Under the pieces are notes generated by a model, which ran no database searches, had not been told where the DNA came from, and was given only the letters and a program-made list of their open reading frames with translations. The position numbers and the translations under genes are program-made. DNA of 64,000 bases from Rutpela maculata. Its lineage: Eukaryota > Arthropoda > Insecta > Coleoptera > Cerambycidae. The stretch spans positions 63,014,265-63,078,264 of the forward strand of contig OW386293.2 of the NCBI GenBank assembly GCA_936432065.2. The letters run 5' to 3'. The number at the start of each line of letters is the position of its first letter. The stretch's first letter is position 1. Shown in pieces: positions 23,541 to 36,398 of the stretch.

Positions 23541-24240
23541 GCAAATATAGTATCAAATTTTTTTTCGTTGTGAGAAACTTAGATAGAAAATCTAGGTGTG
23601 CAATTTTAAGATTTATAAACACCCTACAAGTTGCATTGTAATTCGAGTCCTATGAACAAACGAACATCAGCGTGCCTGCCTTTCAAGATTATTTTAGCAT
23701 GTTGCTAAATTGACACCAATGTTTCAAAGATACATGAGGAAATAGCGTCAGAGACGCGTCATCGCGTGTGTGTCTAGCATACAACCTGTACGGTTTTTAT
23801 AGATCTTCTATTATTTTCTTGATTCTAGTAGTATGGATGCGCAGTAGATTTCCCCCAGTATTATGGATGCACAGTGGCACCATTGATGCGCAGTAGATTA
23901 CCTCGAGTAGTATGGATGCGCAGTGGCTTTTCTCGAATACTATAGATGCGCAGTAGGTTACCTCAAGTTGTATGGATGCGCAGTGGGTTTCCTCGAGTCA
24001 AATGGATGCGCAGTGGCTTTTCTCGAGTACTATAGATGTGCAGTAGGATACCTCAAGTTGTATAGATGCGCAGTGGCTTTTCTCGAGTAAATTGGATGCA
24101 CAGTGGGTTACTTCGAGTAGTATGGATGCGTAGTAGGTTTCTTCGAAGAAAATGCTTGAAGTGGTGGAGTGCAAATATAGTATTTTCGTTGTAAGAGACT
24201 TGGATAGGAAATCTGAATGTGGAAACAGTGATTTCTTAGA
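23541..24240. repeat. direct repeats bracketing a minisatellite
   Basis: GTGCAAATATAGTAT at 23540 recurs at 24169. In both it is followed by TTTTCGTTGT(G/A)AGA and GATAGRAAATCT. The minisatellite at 23825-24150 lies between them, so the tract may have grown within a duplicated segment. Confidence 0.55.
23825..24150. repeat. 30-32-bp minisatellite, about 10-11 copies
   Basis: The unit core is TATGGATGCGCAGT followed by (A/G)G(A/G)TTWCCTCGAGTA. Copies vary at several positions and alternate between GGCTTTTCTCGAG and GGTTACCTC types, so a two-unit higher-order pattern is likely. The minus-strand reading frame here merely repeats LLE-SHCAS motifs encoded by the units. Confidence 0.9.
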
Positions 24241-24250
24241 CAGAGGGTTT

Positions 24251-25330
24251 TTCAAATCTGACGGTATCTTTTCGTGAATTTGTTTTTTAAATACTTACGC
24301 GTTTTTTTTGCTGTAACACTAATATAAAAAAAAGTAATTCCTTAATTTTTTCGCATAAAAAAGGAGTTAGAGAGCTGAGATTTTTTTGAGGTAGGTGAAA
24401 TAGATAAGAATTGATGAAGCCGGAGGGTGGTGGGCCAATTGTGGGAGGGGGGGGAGGTATGGAAAAGAAAATCATTAGACCTATAACTACTGCATACCTA
24501 TAACTTTTTTCCCTGTTGTGCTATTTTGAAAAACCAAAATGAAGTTTTTTCGTTATTATTTCTAGTATTTGAGTGATTATTTTTTTATTTTTTTTCAAAT
24601 AAACAAACTTGTGGAGGGGAAAAACCTTTTGCATTTTTTTAAAATTCGTTTTCGAGTACGAAGGAAAGGGTTCATTCAGAAGAGAATTTTTTATACATGT
24701 GAGGATTTTTTTTATCTTTAATTTTAAGGAATATATCGCAATCCAGGCAATAGGAGGGAAGGGAAGGGGCATAATGCGTTTGTGGGAATAAAGGGTTAAG
24801 GAAAAGGGATAGGGATCTTGGACTTTGATATTCGGCAATATAGATCTTTTTTCCATCTTAATATTTTATCAATCTACCTTTATCAAATATTAAACTTATA
24901 AATAATTATTTAACACCATAACGGCACAATGGATTACTCTCAAATTTTCATCATGCTGTCACTATATATTTGTTAACAAAATATGTTAATATGTAGGTCA
25001 AATTTTAATAAGTGTAGAAAGCATTATTTTTTTCTAAGGCTATGTCGAAAATTTGCATTCTCAAATATAACATGCTGGAAACTTTCTTATCTTTCGAAAT
25101 AGATACCAAGTGTATCGAGAAGAAACTAAGATAAAAGATGGATGTAACTTTTTTATTTGAAACTTTTCTTTCTAAGATTAGCAGTTTTCGAGAAAATTAC
25201 AAATAAGTGATTGTTGGCCAGGTGCTGCAATTAATTGCTATTAGATTTCCACGTTCTTTATGATCTCTTTATCATTGAATAAGTTTTGCATATATTCCCT
25301 CTTCAGTCTCTAAAAGTGTCATTTTTTCAC
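24251..25330. other. unassigned AT-rich stretch
   Basis: Contains a short G-run near 24445 and an overlapping pair of fortuitous frames near 24521-24856. No domain is recognised. Confidence 0.35.
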
Positions 25331-26459
25331 GGTTGGTGGCTATTAGTAATACGATCTTGTAATTTGGTATACTGATTTCTGTCATTAAAACGATTATTTT
25401 TCCGAGCAGCGCCAAATCGGAAAGCCACTTTGGCTTCCGGTTTCAAGATGGCGGCCGATTTGGAAAATTTAAAAGAACGGGTTTTCTATCTAAACTATTG
25501 ATGTTACAAAAAAAAGTTAAGAAAAATTGTTCCAAATTAAAAGCTGAATAAAAGAGTTTAATACATTTTTTTAAAGCTAAAAATAAAGGCGGTACATAAA
25601 AAATATAAAAAAGTTACTTTTTATTTATAATTTAAAAGTTTACAAGTTTTTCGACTAAATAATTACTGTTACAAAAAAGTGTTAAGAAATATATTCTACA
25701 TTAAAATTTTAATAAAAAAACTTTTTACAATATGTTTACCTAACACTAAAAATAAATCCGCTACACGGAGAAATACTAGAAAATGATTTTATGTATATTT
25801 TACAATCTAAAGCAATAATTATAATGTTCTTGTTGAGTATTCCTTTACGAGAAACTGAAGGCACATTATTTTTCAACCTAAAAATAATTTAATAAAAATA
25901 GGTAAAGATTTTTTTAGTTAGACTTACATACTTCTTTTAAGTTAGTTGCATTCTCCTTTACAGCCTTTTCAATTTGTGTAAAAGAACGTGCATTGCAAGC
26001 CAGCTTTTTCACAACCACATTTGGTTTCAATGCATCCTTTTTTGCAACTACATTGAATTAAGTGTCTAAGGGCTTTAGATACCTCCGGAAGTGTTAGGTA
26101 ACCATTTTGGCACCGAAACATTTTCGGACAGGACCATCCAGATTTTTCAAGATTATTCAAAATCAAATTTGATGTCAGAGACTGTCCCCAAATGTGCTCA
26201 CTTTGAAAGCTAGCCCGTAGAATGTGTTTCTTTAAAGCATCCATAATTTTTACTTTTAGAAGAAAACTTATAAAAACTTTCTTATTCAAAATTTCATGAC
26301 GAACAATTTTTTTTAATAACTTTTTTTATTTTTTTAAAACAGCCGCCATCTTGAAACCGGACGCCATTTTGATTTGGCGCAGCTCGGAAAAATAGTCGTT
26401 TTAATGACAGAACTCATCAGTATACCAAGTTACAAAATTGTTTCACTAATAGCCGTTTT
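25331..26459. mobile_element. inverted-repeat unit enclosing a cysteine-rich coding fragment
   Basis: The left arm (about 25336-25455) and right arm (about 26340-26455) are reverse complements over roughly 110-120 bp. Examples are TTGGTATACTGAT with ATCAGTATACCAA, TGTCATTAAAACGA with TCGTTTTAATGACA, and CCGGTTTCAAGATGGCGGC with GCCGCCATCTTGAAACCGG. Such long inverted ends suit a foldback or Mutator-like non-autonomous unit. Between the arms are two diverged copies of a ~175-bp AT-rich unit (25485-25800) and the fragment at 25969-26289. Confidence 0.65.
25969..26289 (-). pseudogene. C-terminal fragment of a CXC-like cysteine-rich protein
   Basis: The 106-residue product contains KKHILRASFQSEHIWGQ and then LRHLIQCSCKKGCIETKCGC with EKAGLQC after it. 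This Cys-spaced tail recalls the CXC/tesmin-like tail of uncharacterised multicopy proteins in arthropod genomes; that match is from memory and is not strong. The first 15 residues probably are not native, because the recognisable part starts at MDALKKHILRA. The product ends right after the Cys cluster, short of the final Cys pair usually seen. It lies between 110-bp inverted arms, so it may be captured cargo. Confidence 0.4.
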
Positions 26460-26970
26460 CTAAAGGTTTTTACTGTTTGCCGCCTTGCTAAAATGCTACT
26501 TTACTCTCATGTAATCTTTTCGGTAGATAGTAAAAAAAAATTGCAAACACTCTTGATGTTAAGTATAGAAAATTGGCACTATTTTAAAATTCATTAGTTC
26601 CAAGAAGCAGCATAGTAACTATATTTATTCATTTATATTCCAGTAAAAAATACTTATGTTTTATAAGATTTCGCAAACGGCAGAAAGAACAATGTATGAA
26701 AAAACTAAATACAATCTATCTAAGAAAATATTAATTTCAATTTTCAATTCTTTGGATTCTTTTGATAACCTACTTCTGGCTATGCTAGAAATTAAGAAGA
26801 CCTAAAATTTATGCATTTACAAAATAACTACCTATTCAATCAATAATGAAAATCTAATCAAAATATCAATTTTGAATCTTTGTAATTCTCTACAACAACA
26901 ACCTACATCATTTTATGCTAGAGACAAAGACAAAGATCTATCTTAAAGTTTTTAATACAAGAGGACTTCA

Positions 26971-27092
<122 letters not shown>

Positions 27093-27280
27093 TGAACTCA
27101 TGTTTGAAATATCTTGAGTGGCTTTATGTCTTTCTAATGAGAATCAAAACAAGGGAGAAAAATGGATTTTAAGGGCTATGTTGCGAAGAAGAATTTTAGA
27201 ATAATAGTTTAATTTTTCCAGGCAAGTCCTGTTGTATTAAAAACTAGAAGTAGATTATCAAAAGAATGTAAGGAATTGAA

Positions 27281-27665
27281 TTTTTTTTTATCTATTTATT
27301 TAACGTCGGCCTATTTCCGCTACCAGGGTCCACCACCGACGCCAGGAGACGAGCTACCCCCAACCTGGAAATTTTGCCGAACCTCTTCCCTTAAGAAGAG
27401 TAGGGATCTTTTACTTGCCTAACATTTCATAGACAAGGGACCGCCTGCTTTACATCCCCTCCGAAGGATGGTAATCCACTACGTAATTCTCGTCTGAAAT
27501 TACGTAGCTTCCGCATATACACTGATATTCAAGCCGCTAGAAGGTGGGACGAGAACTCTGTATTTCCCAAGATGGGTCACCCATCCAAGTATTAACCGCG
27601 CTCGACGTTGCTTCAACGGAATATCGACTGACATTCATATTGAAGTCGCCTCTACGCTCGCCCCT
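27281..27665 (-). mobile_element. 5S-rRNA-derived SINE (SINE3-like)
   Basis: On the minus strand, 27613-27567 reads GCAACGTCGAGCGCGGTTAA and then TACTTGGATGGGTGACC. This is the 3' part of 5S rRNA, which includes the internal polymerase III promoter. The rest of the element follows, ending in an A-rich tail (plus-strand T-run at 27281-27289). GAATTGAA flanks it at 27273-27280 and 27666-27673. The empty site GAATTGAAAATTG can be read from the other arm of the hairpin at 26735-26750 in reverse. 5S-headed SINEs are known in fishes and some arthropods. The head here lacks the 5' half of 5S. Confidence 0.85.
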
Positions 27666-27673
27666 GAATTGAA

Positions 27674-29431
27674 AATTGAAATTAATATTTTCTTAGATAG
27701 ATTGTATTTAGTATTTTCTGCTGTTTGCGAATTCCCATAAAAGTATTTTTTACTGCAGCTATAAGCAAATAAAATTATTTACTTTAATACTCACATATAT
27801 TTTCTACTTTTTACTGCCTTAAAAAAATTAGTTTGTTTTATTTTTAATTTTACAGTTTCTATTTAAATCTAATTTTTCTTTTTTACCAAGTGCTTCAGAA
27901 TGCCCTTACACAATTGATTACACAATTCTAATTCAGTTATACGTTATTTAAATATATCGTTCGTAACATACAAATATTTATAAATAGTTAGATTTGTTAA
28001 AACAAAGCAACTATGAATGATTAAGAAAATAGAAATATAAAGTAACGTCTCATATCATGACGAGCAGTGTATTATGCAGTTCCTTGGCTAATAATTCGTT
28101 TTATGGTCTACAAATATCTCGAGACAGTCTGAAAGGCCACGCCCATCATCCGTATCTCCCTTCGCCCTACTTCCACACAGGTGAAACTATATTACTGGTA
28201 TTTCCCGCTCCTAAGTTATCGTGCTTACAAGAAACGTGACGGACGGACAGACAGACGGACGGACATTTTGAAAGTTGTTCAGAATTCGTTCACTAACACA
28301 ATGATATGAAATTTTTTTCTCTACGAACGATATTTCCGGTTTTAGAAATGTACCGATCAAATGCAATATACTCTTCGTTTTTGCGAAGAGTATAATAATA
28401 AAGAATCCTACACGAAAATATAGATTATTTTCTTGTTAAGTTAAAAACTAATATATAGTCCTTTTTAAATCGTTGATCAATAAACATGTCTTCAATTAAT
28501 GCTAGTGTTTGAATTGAACTCAAAGCAACCCTACAACAATATTAACCACTATTTAAATCGACTTCCTAATCATTATTATTATTATTACACATAAAAGAGA
28601 AGATATACTTGAAAAGTTGAAAAAGATCAAAATCATCAAAAGTAGGCCGATGTTCTTGAAATTTTGCATGGAACTATAAAGTGGTGCAGGGAAATAGGAT
28701 CTTGGGGGTCAAAAAACATATTTTTATTTTATTTTATTTTATTTTTAAATTTCTTCTACCTTTCTGAACATAACAATGCATATCTATCTATCATAGTTTT
28801 TAACAAAGGCAAGTTGTGACTATACACATACACGGTATTACTTTATGTTTATTTTAATGTTTAAAATCCACTACATCAAAGTCCTTGAAAGTACGAGTGC
28901 AGAACACTTCTGAAGTGTCTGATTTAAAAATTCCTAACTCAAAAACGATGATGTATAGAGATAGGCAGTTTACATTATTTTGTTCAGAAACGCACACTGA
29001 ATTTAAAAGTAAAATAAAATAAAAATGTGTTGCTTTTAACCCCGAAGGTCCCTTTTTCCTTGAACCATTCACATTTTTAAAAATTCCCACAGAGAAAATC
29101 TCTAGAATCAAATATCAAATGTATGCTAGGAAAAAGATCTTATGTGATAGAAAAATTGGAAAATATCTCATCTTAATTAAAATACTTCCCTTTGGTTAGC
29201 GAGGGAAGTAAAAGAAATTTATGGTGCCCTGAAAAGATGCAATATTGAATTAAACGTATGCAATATTGAATTAAACGTATAAGAAATATAGAAATAAGAG
29301 TTCCAAGTCTAAAAATCGTTTTAGTCTTTCTATACTTCTTTAAATATAGTTAGACAAAAAAATTAAAGCGAAATTTTAAAATTTTAATTATTGACAACTC
29401 AAAACAAAAACTTAAACTATAACAGTATAAT
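27674..29431. other. mostly unassigned repeat-bearing stretch
   Basis: Outside the items listed separately I see an ATTTT-rich tract (28720-28750) whose inverted counterpart lies at 28990-29020, forming an imperfect foldback with outer parts near 28690 and 29060. A 21-bp exact duplication lies at 29238-29279 (unit ATGCAATATTGAATTAAACGT). There is no gene. Confidence 0.45.
28040..28396 (+). repeat. dispersed-repeat-like segment ending in a hairpin
   Basis: The segment is GC-richer than its surroundings (AAGGCCACGCCCATCATCCG) and contains a GGACGGACAGACAGACGGAC tract at 28243. It ends with a perfect hairpin, TATACTCTTCG-TTTTTG-CGAAGAGTATA at 28369-28396. GACGGACAGACGG tracts of this sort are common in dispersed insect repeats. 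A 3' hairpin would suit a Helitron-like end, but no CTRR end or 5' TC could be fixed. Confidence 0.4.
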
Positions 29432-30605
29432 CCCTGTCAAAAAAATCTCATCAATCCGTATTGAAAATTATCAAAAATTAATAAGTATCTATGAGAACCT
29501 ATATGGTCAATAAGTTTCTATAAGAGTTAGGTAAAGTTGCTGTTGAAATTGTTATCAGTTTATATCCGCATTGACCAGCAAAATGAGTCAAGCCATATCC
29601 ATTTGTTAAACATTTACTTATACCATATCAATGAGAATTTATGAGCACAGTATCTAATGTAATTCGTGCGGCTTTCCGTGATTAAAAGACAAGTGTTTCT
29701 TTAAGAAACGAGCTGCATTAGGTTAGAACAATTTGGATTTGCAATTGAAGATTACAAATTATAATGTTTGAATAGGAATTTCTGAGATCAGTTTCTATGA
29801 GTATTAATGTTTTTTTTCAGTAATATATTAAATGTGTTTTCATTTGTTTGAATGGGTAAAAAGAAAGGTCAGTTTTCAACTGCAATTACAAATACAAGTT
29901 TAATCGCTTCGAATGGGATTATATGCGATCAATTTCTAAAAGTATTTATGCTGTTTTCCGAATATAGTTATGATGAGGTTTAATCAGTAACAAATTGTTA
30001 ACTACTTGTTATGATATGGTCGGAAATTCCAAGTACACATTTAGTATTCCTTCAAGAGGATTGATGAGAGCAGTTTCTACGAGTATCTATTTGTTGTTCC
30101 TATAGTAAATTATATAAGTCTTTATCAGTACAGATTCGGATTTAATTTAATTATGAAAATTATATCAGAATAAAGCAACCAAATATTTTAAACAGTATCT
30201 ATTTGTAAATCCAAACATTTACTTATACTATCTCAATGAGAATTTATGAGAACAGTATATCTAATGTAAAACGTGCGGCTTTCCGTGGTTAAATGGCAAG
30301 AGTTTCTATAAGAAACGAGCTGCATTAGGTTAGAACAGTTTTGATTTGCAATTGAAGATTCAAAATTATAATGTTTGAATAGGGATTTATGAGATCAGTT
30401 TCTATGAGTATTAATGTTTTTTTTTCAGTAATATATTAAATGTGTTTTCATTTGTTTGAATAGGTAAAAAGAAAGGTCAGTTTTCAACTGCAATTACAAA
30501 TACAAGTTTAATCACTTCGAATGGGGTTAGATGCGATCAATTTCTCAAGAGGTTTAATCAGTAACAAATTGTTCACTACATGTTATGATATGGTCGGAAA
30601 TTCCA

Positions 30606-31469
30606 AGGCAGCAAGGTGCCGTCATTATGACGTCGTTTTTTCGGCATTAATTACGTCAATTTTACCTTCAGCATGACGTAAAAATGACGTGAAAAAGACG
30701 GCACAATGTCACAGCCCAATGACGTCATATATATGACGCCAATATGACGTATTGGTAATCAGTCAATTTTGCGATAAGGGATGCAAACCTCTCATTATAA
30801 TATTTTTCCACAACTATTAATAAAGTTTTTGACGAAAAAAACCCGGAATGTGCAGGAATCGAACCGCGGACCTCTTCACTCGCAACCTAACACTTAACTC
30901 ACTGAACCATTGAACATCTTTATTTAAATATGTTTAAAAGCTGTATACCTAGTTAGAAATAGTAAAACAAAATTATTATTACTATGTGGCAAAAATTGAA
31001 CTAGTCACTAAATACTTCTATTTATTTTTATTTCATAATGATTTATTTAAATTAAAATTTCAGGTTGCAAAATATATTCGGCAACTATGTCAAAACATAC
31101 TGATGTTTCTATATGTACGTTTTTATTGTAATAATATGTTGCTATTATGATTGGTCAAAGGTCTCTATATACATATATATAGTGAATATATGAATATATA
31201 TAGTGAACCAAATGACCAATTTTGACTACAAAATGACGTCTTCATGATGACGTCAGAAGTACGTATTAAATATCACGTCTCTGGTACGTCATTTATTAAT
31301 GACGTCAAAATAATGACCTAAAAGAAACGTGTATTTGACGTCTTCATGATGACGTCAGAAGTACGTATTAAATATCACGTTTCTGGTACGTCATTTATTG
31401 GGACAATGACGTCGGCGACGAAAAATCACCTTTAAAAGACGTCATAATGACGTCACCTTGCTACCTGGG
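30606..31469. mobile_element. MITE G: CRE-rich element with GGTAGCAAGGTG ends
   Basis: It interrupts a Z unit between TTCCAAG and TACACATTTG, which adjoin in the other units. The right end (minus) is CCCAGGTAGCAAGGTGACG. The left end starts GCAGCAAGGTGCCG and appears to have lost a few terminal bases, so the duplication (probably TA) is not intact. TGACGTCA occurs at least five times and TGACGT or ACGTCA many more. A ~112-bp internal duplication (31225 and 31337) and a tRNA-like segment (30851-30913) are inside. Confidence 0.8.
30851..30913 (-). other. tRNA-like segment inside MITE G
   Basis: On the minus strand GGTTCAGTGAGTTAAGTG resembles an A box and GGTTCGATTCC is a good B box, about 45 nt apart. 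Stems are poorly preserved and no acceptor can be formed, so a functional tRNA is unlikely. Confidence 0.5.
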
Positions 31470-33619
31470 TACACATTTGGTATTCCTTCAAGAGGATTGA
31501 TGAGAGCAGTTTCTACGAGTATCTATTTGTTGTTCCTCTAGTAAATTATATAAGTCTTTATCAGTAAAGATTCGGATCTAATTTAAATATGAACATTATA
31601 TCAGAATAAAGCAACCAAATATTTTAAACAGTATCTATTTTTAAATCCAGACATTTACTTATACTCTCAAGGAGAATTTATGAGAACAGTATCTAATGTA
31701 AAACGTGCGGCTTTTCGTGGTTAAATGGCAAGTGTTTCTATAAGAAACGAGCTGCGTTAGGTTAGAACAGTTTTGATTTTCAATTGAAGATTACAAATTA
31801 TAATGTTTGAATAGGGATTTATGAGATCAGTTTCTATGAGTATTAATGTTTCTTTTCAGTAATATATTAAATGTGTTTTCATTTGTTTGAATGGGTAAAA
31901 AGAAAGGTCAGTTTTCAACTGCAATTACAAATACAAGTTTAATCGCTTCGAATGGGATTATATGCGATCAATTTCTAAAAGTATTTATGCTGTTTTCCGA
32001 ATATAGTTATGATGAGGTTTAATCAGTAACAAATTGTTAACTAGTTGTTATGATATGGTCGGAAATTCCAAGTACACATTTAGTATTCCTTCAAGAGGAT
32101 TGATGAGAGCAGTTTCTACGAGTATCTATTTGTTGTTCCTATAGTAAATTATATAAGTCTTTATCAGTACAGATTCGGATCTAATTTAAATATGAAAATT
32201 ATATCAGAATAAAGCAACCAAATATTTTAAACAGTATCTATTTGTAAATCCAAACATTTACTCATACTATCTCAATGAGAATTTATGAGAACAGTATCTA
32301 ATGTAAAACGTGCGGCTTTCCGTGGTTAAATGGCAAGAGTTTCTATAAGAAACGAGCTGCATTCGGTTAGAACAGTTTTGATTTGCAATTGAAGATTCAA
32401 AATTATAATGTTTGAATAGGGATTTATGAGATCAGTTTCTATGAGTATTAATGGTTTTTTTCAGTAATATATTAAATGTGTTATCATTTGTTTGAATGGG
32501 TAAAAAGAAAGGTCAGTTTTCAACTGCAATTACAAATACAAGTTTAATCACATCGAATGGGGTTATATGCGATCAATTTCTAAAAGTATTTATGCTGTTT
32601 TCCGGATATAATTGTGAAGAGGTTTAATCAGTAACAAATTGTTCACTACATGTTATGATATGGTCAGAAATTCCAAGTACACATTTGGTATTACTTCAAG
32701 AGGATTGATGAGAGCAGTTTCTACGAGTATCTATTTGTTGTTCCTCTAGTAAATTATATAAGGCTATATCAGTAAAGATTCGGATCTAATTTAAATATGA
32801 AAATTTATATCAGAATAAAGCAACCAAATATTTTAAACAGTATCTATTTGTAAATCCAGACATTTACTTATACTATCTCAATGAGAATTTATGAGAACAG
32901 TATCTAATGTAAAACGTGCGGCTTTTCGTGGTTAAATGGCAAGTGTTTCTATAAGAAACGAGCTGCATTAGGTTAGAACAGTTTTGATTTGCAATTGAAG
33001 ATTACAAATTATAATGTTTAAATAGGGATTTATGAGATCAGTTTCTATGAGTATTAATGTTTTTTTTTCAGTAATATATTAAATGTGTTTTCATTTGTTT
33101 GAATGGGTAAAAAGGAAGGTCAGTTTTGAACTGCAATTACAAATATTAGTTTATTCACTTCGAATGGGGTTATATGCGATCAATTTCTAACAGCATTTAT
33201 GCTGTTTTCCGAATATAATTGTGATGAAGTTTGATCCGTAACAAATTGTTCACTACATGTTACGATATGGTCGGAAATTCCAGGTACATATTTAGTATTC
33301 CTTCAAGAGGATTAATGAGAGCAGTTTCTACGAGTATTTATTTGTTGTTCCTACAGTAAATTATATAAGTCTTTATCAGTATGCATTCGGATCTAATTTA
33401 AATACAAAAATCATATCAGAATGAAACCCCAAATATTTTAAACAGTGTCCACCTGTAAATCCAAGATAATATTATAATGAGAATCCATCACAACAGTATC
33501 TAATGTAACGTGTGCGGTTCTCCGTGGCTAAATTTTAAAATTATTTGCAATAAATAAGCTTTAACGGATTCGAACAGTTTTGCATTTCCAGATGAATAGT
33601 TTTAATTGTTAGGGATCTA

Positions 33620-33690
33620 TGAGGTCAGTGTAATGTTTTTTTTTTTCAATAAAATGTGTTTTTATTGGAAAATAAACGTTACACAAAGAC
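33620..33690. repeat. symmetry centre of Z1
   Basis: TGTAATG, a T-run and AATAAAATGTG run into their own inverse (TTTTTATTGG then AAACGTTACA), marking the turn-over point between forward and inverted arrays. The same kind of centre occurs in Z2 at about 49335-49390. Confidence 0.75.
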
Positions 33691-36068
33691 ACTGATCTCA
33701 TAGATCCCTATTTAACAATTAAAACTATTCATCTGGAATTGCAAATTAAAACTGTTCAAATCCGTTAAAGCTATTTATTAAAAATACTTTTAAAATTTAG
33801 CCACGGAAAGCCGCACGCGTTACATTAGATACTGTTCTGATTGGTTCTCATTAAAATATATCTTTAAATGTTTGGATTTACAAGTGGATACTGTTTAAAA
33901 TATTTGGTTGTGTCATTCTGATATAATTTTTGTATTTAAAGTAGATCCGAATGCATACTGATAAAGACAAATTTTCTATTGGAACAACTAATACATACTC
34001 ATAGAAACTGCTATCATCAATCCTTTCGAAGGAATACGTACGAATGTGTACCTGGAATTTCCGACCATATCGTAACATGTGGTGAACAATTTGTTACTGA
34101 TCAAACCTCATCACAATTATATTCGGAAAACAGCATAAATACTGTTAGAAATTGATCGCATATAACCCCATTCGAAGTGAATAAACTAATATTTGTAACT
34201 GCAGTTCAAAACTGACCTTCCTTTTTACCCATTCAAACAAATAAAAACACATTTAATATATTACTGAAAAAAAAACATTAATACTCATAGAAACTGATCT
34301 CATAAATCCCTAATTAAGCATTATAGTTTGTAGTCTTCAATTGCAAATCAAAACTGTTCTAACCTAATGCAGCTCGTTTCTTATAGAAACACTTGCCATA
34401 TAACCACGAAAAGCCGCACGTTTTACATTAGATACTGTTCTCATTGAGATAGTATAAGTAAATGTCTGGATTTACATATAGATACTATTTAAAATATTTA
34501 GTTGCTTTATTCTGATATAATTTTCATATTTAAATTAGATCCGAATGCATACTGATTAAGACTTATATAATTTACTATTGGCACAACAAATACATACTCG
34601 TAGAAACTGCTATCATCAATCCTTTCGAAGTAATACTAAATATGTACCTGGAATTTCCACACGTAACATGTAGTGAACAATTTGTTACTGATCAAACCTC
34701 ATCACAATTATATTCGGAAAACAGCATAAATACCGTTAGAAATTGATCGCATATAATCCCATTCGAAGTGGTTAAACTTGTATTTGTAATTGCAGTTGAA
34801 AACTGACCTTTCTTTTTACCCATTCAAACAAATGATAACCCATTTAATATATTACTGAAAAAAAAACATTAATACTCATAGAAACTGATCTCATAAATCC
34901 CTATTCAAACATTATAATTTGTAATCTTCAATTGCAAATCAAAACTGTTCTAACCAAATGCAGCTCGTTTCATATAGAAACTCTTGCCATTTAACCACGG
35001 AAAGCCGCACGTTTTACATTAGATACTGTCCTCATAAATTCTCATTGAGATAGTATAAGTAAATGTCTGGATTTACAAATAGATACTGTTTAAAATATTT
35101 GGTTGCTTTATTCTGATATAATTTTCATATTTAAATTAGATCCGAATGCAAACTGATAAAGACTTATATAATTTACTATTGGTACAACAAATACATACTC
35201 GTAGAAGCTGCTATCATCAATCCTTTCGAAGTAATACTAAATATGTACCTGGAATTTCCGACCATATCGTAACATGTAGTGAACAATTTGTTACTGATCA
35301 AACCTCATCACAATTATATTCGTAAAACAGTATAAATACTGTTAGAAATTGATCGCATATAACCCCATTCGAAGTGATTAAATTTGTATTTGTAATTTCA
35401 GTTGAAAACTGACTTTTCTTTTTACCCATTCAAACATATGAAAACACATTTAATATACTACTGAAAAAAAAAACATTAATACTCATAGAAACTGATCTAA
35501 TAAATCCCTATTCAAACATTATAATTTGCAATCTTCAATTGCAAATCAAAACTGTTCTAACCTAATGCAGCTCGTTTCTTATAGAAACACTTGCCATTTA
35601 ACTACGGAAAGCCGTACGTTTTACATTAGATACTGTTCTCATAAATTCTCATTGAGATAGTATAAGTAAATGTAAAGACTTATATAATTTACTAGAGGAA
35701 CAACAAATAGATACTCGTAGAAACTGCTCTCATCAATCCTTTTGAAGGAATACTAAATGTGTACTTGGAATTTCCGACCATATCATAACAAGTAGTGAAC
35801 AATTTGTTACTGATTAAACCTCATTACAATTATATTCGGAAAACAGCATAAATACTTTTAGAAATTAATCGCATATAACCCCATTCAAAGTGATTAAACT
35901 TGTATTTGTAATTGCAGTTGAAAACTGACCTTTCTTTTTACCCATTCAAACAAATGTAAACACATTTAATATATTACTGAAAAAAAACATTAATACTCAT
36001 AGAAACTGATCTCATAAATCCCTATTCAAACATTATAATTAGTAATCTTCAATTGCAAGTCAACCTAA

Positions 36069-36398
36069 AGGCGCAGTTACACGGCGCGTGATTAGGCGAG
36101 CCTGGCTCGGCGAGTCACGAAACACGCGCCGTGTGACATAGGCAACTTGGCATGGCTTGCGACTCGGGAGACGTTGCTCGCGTCTTCCATCTAGTTGTCG
36201 GTAACTGCGCCTGAAGATCAGTCATCAGTCGATCCATGCAGTTTTGACGAGCCTACAATCCACAACCCCACACGAAATCTGCGTTGGTCACGCGCCGTAT
36301 TGACACATCTGGCTCGCTATCCGTTACACGGCGCGTGGTTTGCCGAACCACGCACCAGGTTCGTGGATCGGCGAACCACGCGCCGTGTAACTGCGCCT
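36069..36398. mobile_element. MITE H: GC-rich element with TAA duplication
   Basis: The ends AGGCGCAGTTACACGGCGCG and CGCGCCGTGTAACTGCGCCT are perfect inverse repeats of at least 20 bp. TAA flanks both sides (36066-36068, 36399-36401), and the uninterrupted site CCTAATGCAG exists in other Z units. A 3-bp TWA duplication is the PIF/Harbinger habit. Short frames inside (36195-36505) follow from the GC-rich repeats. Confidence 0.85.

Noticed and set aside
23825..24150. Regular 30-bp repeats resembling a CRISPR array
   Set aside because: Units are contiguous and degenerate, with no unique spacers, in a eukaryotic repeat context; it is a minisatellite.
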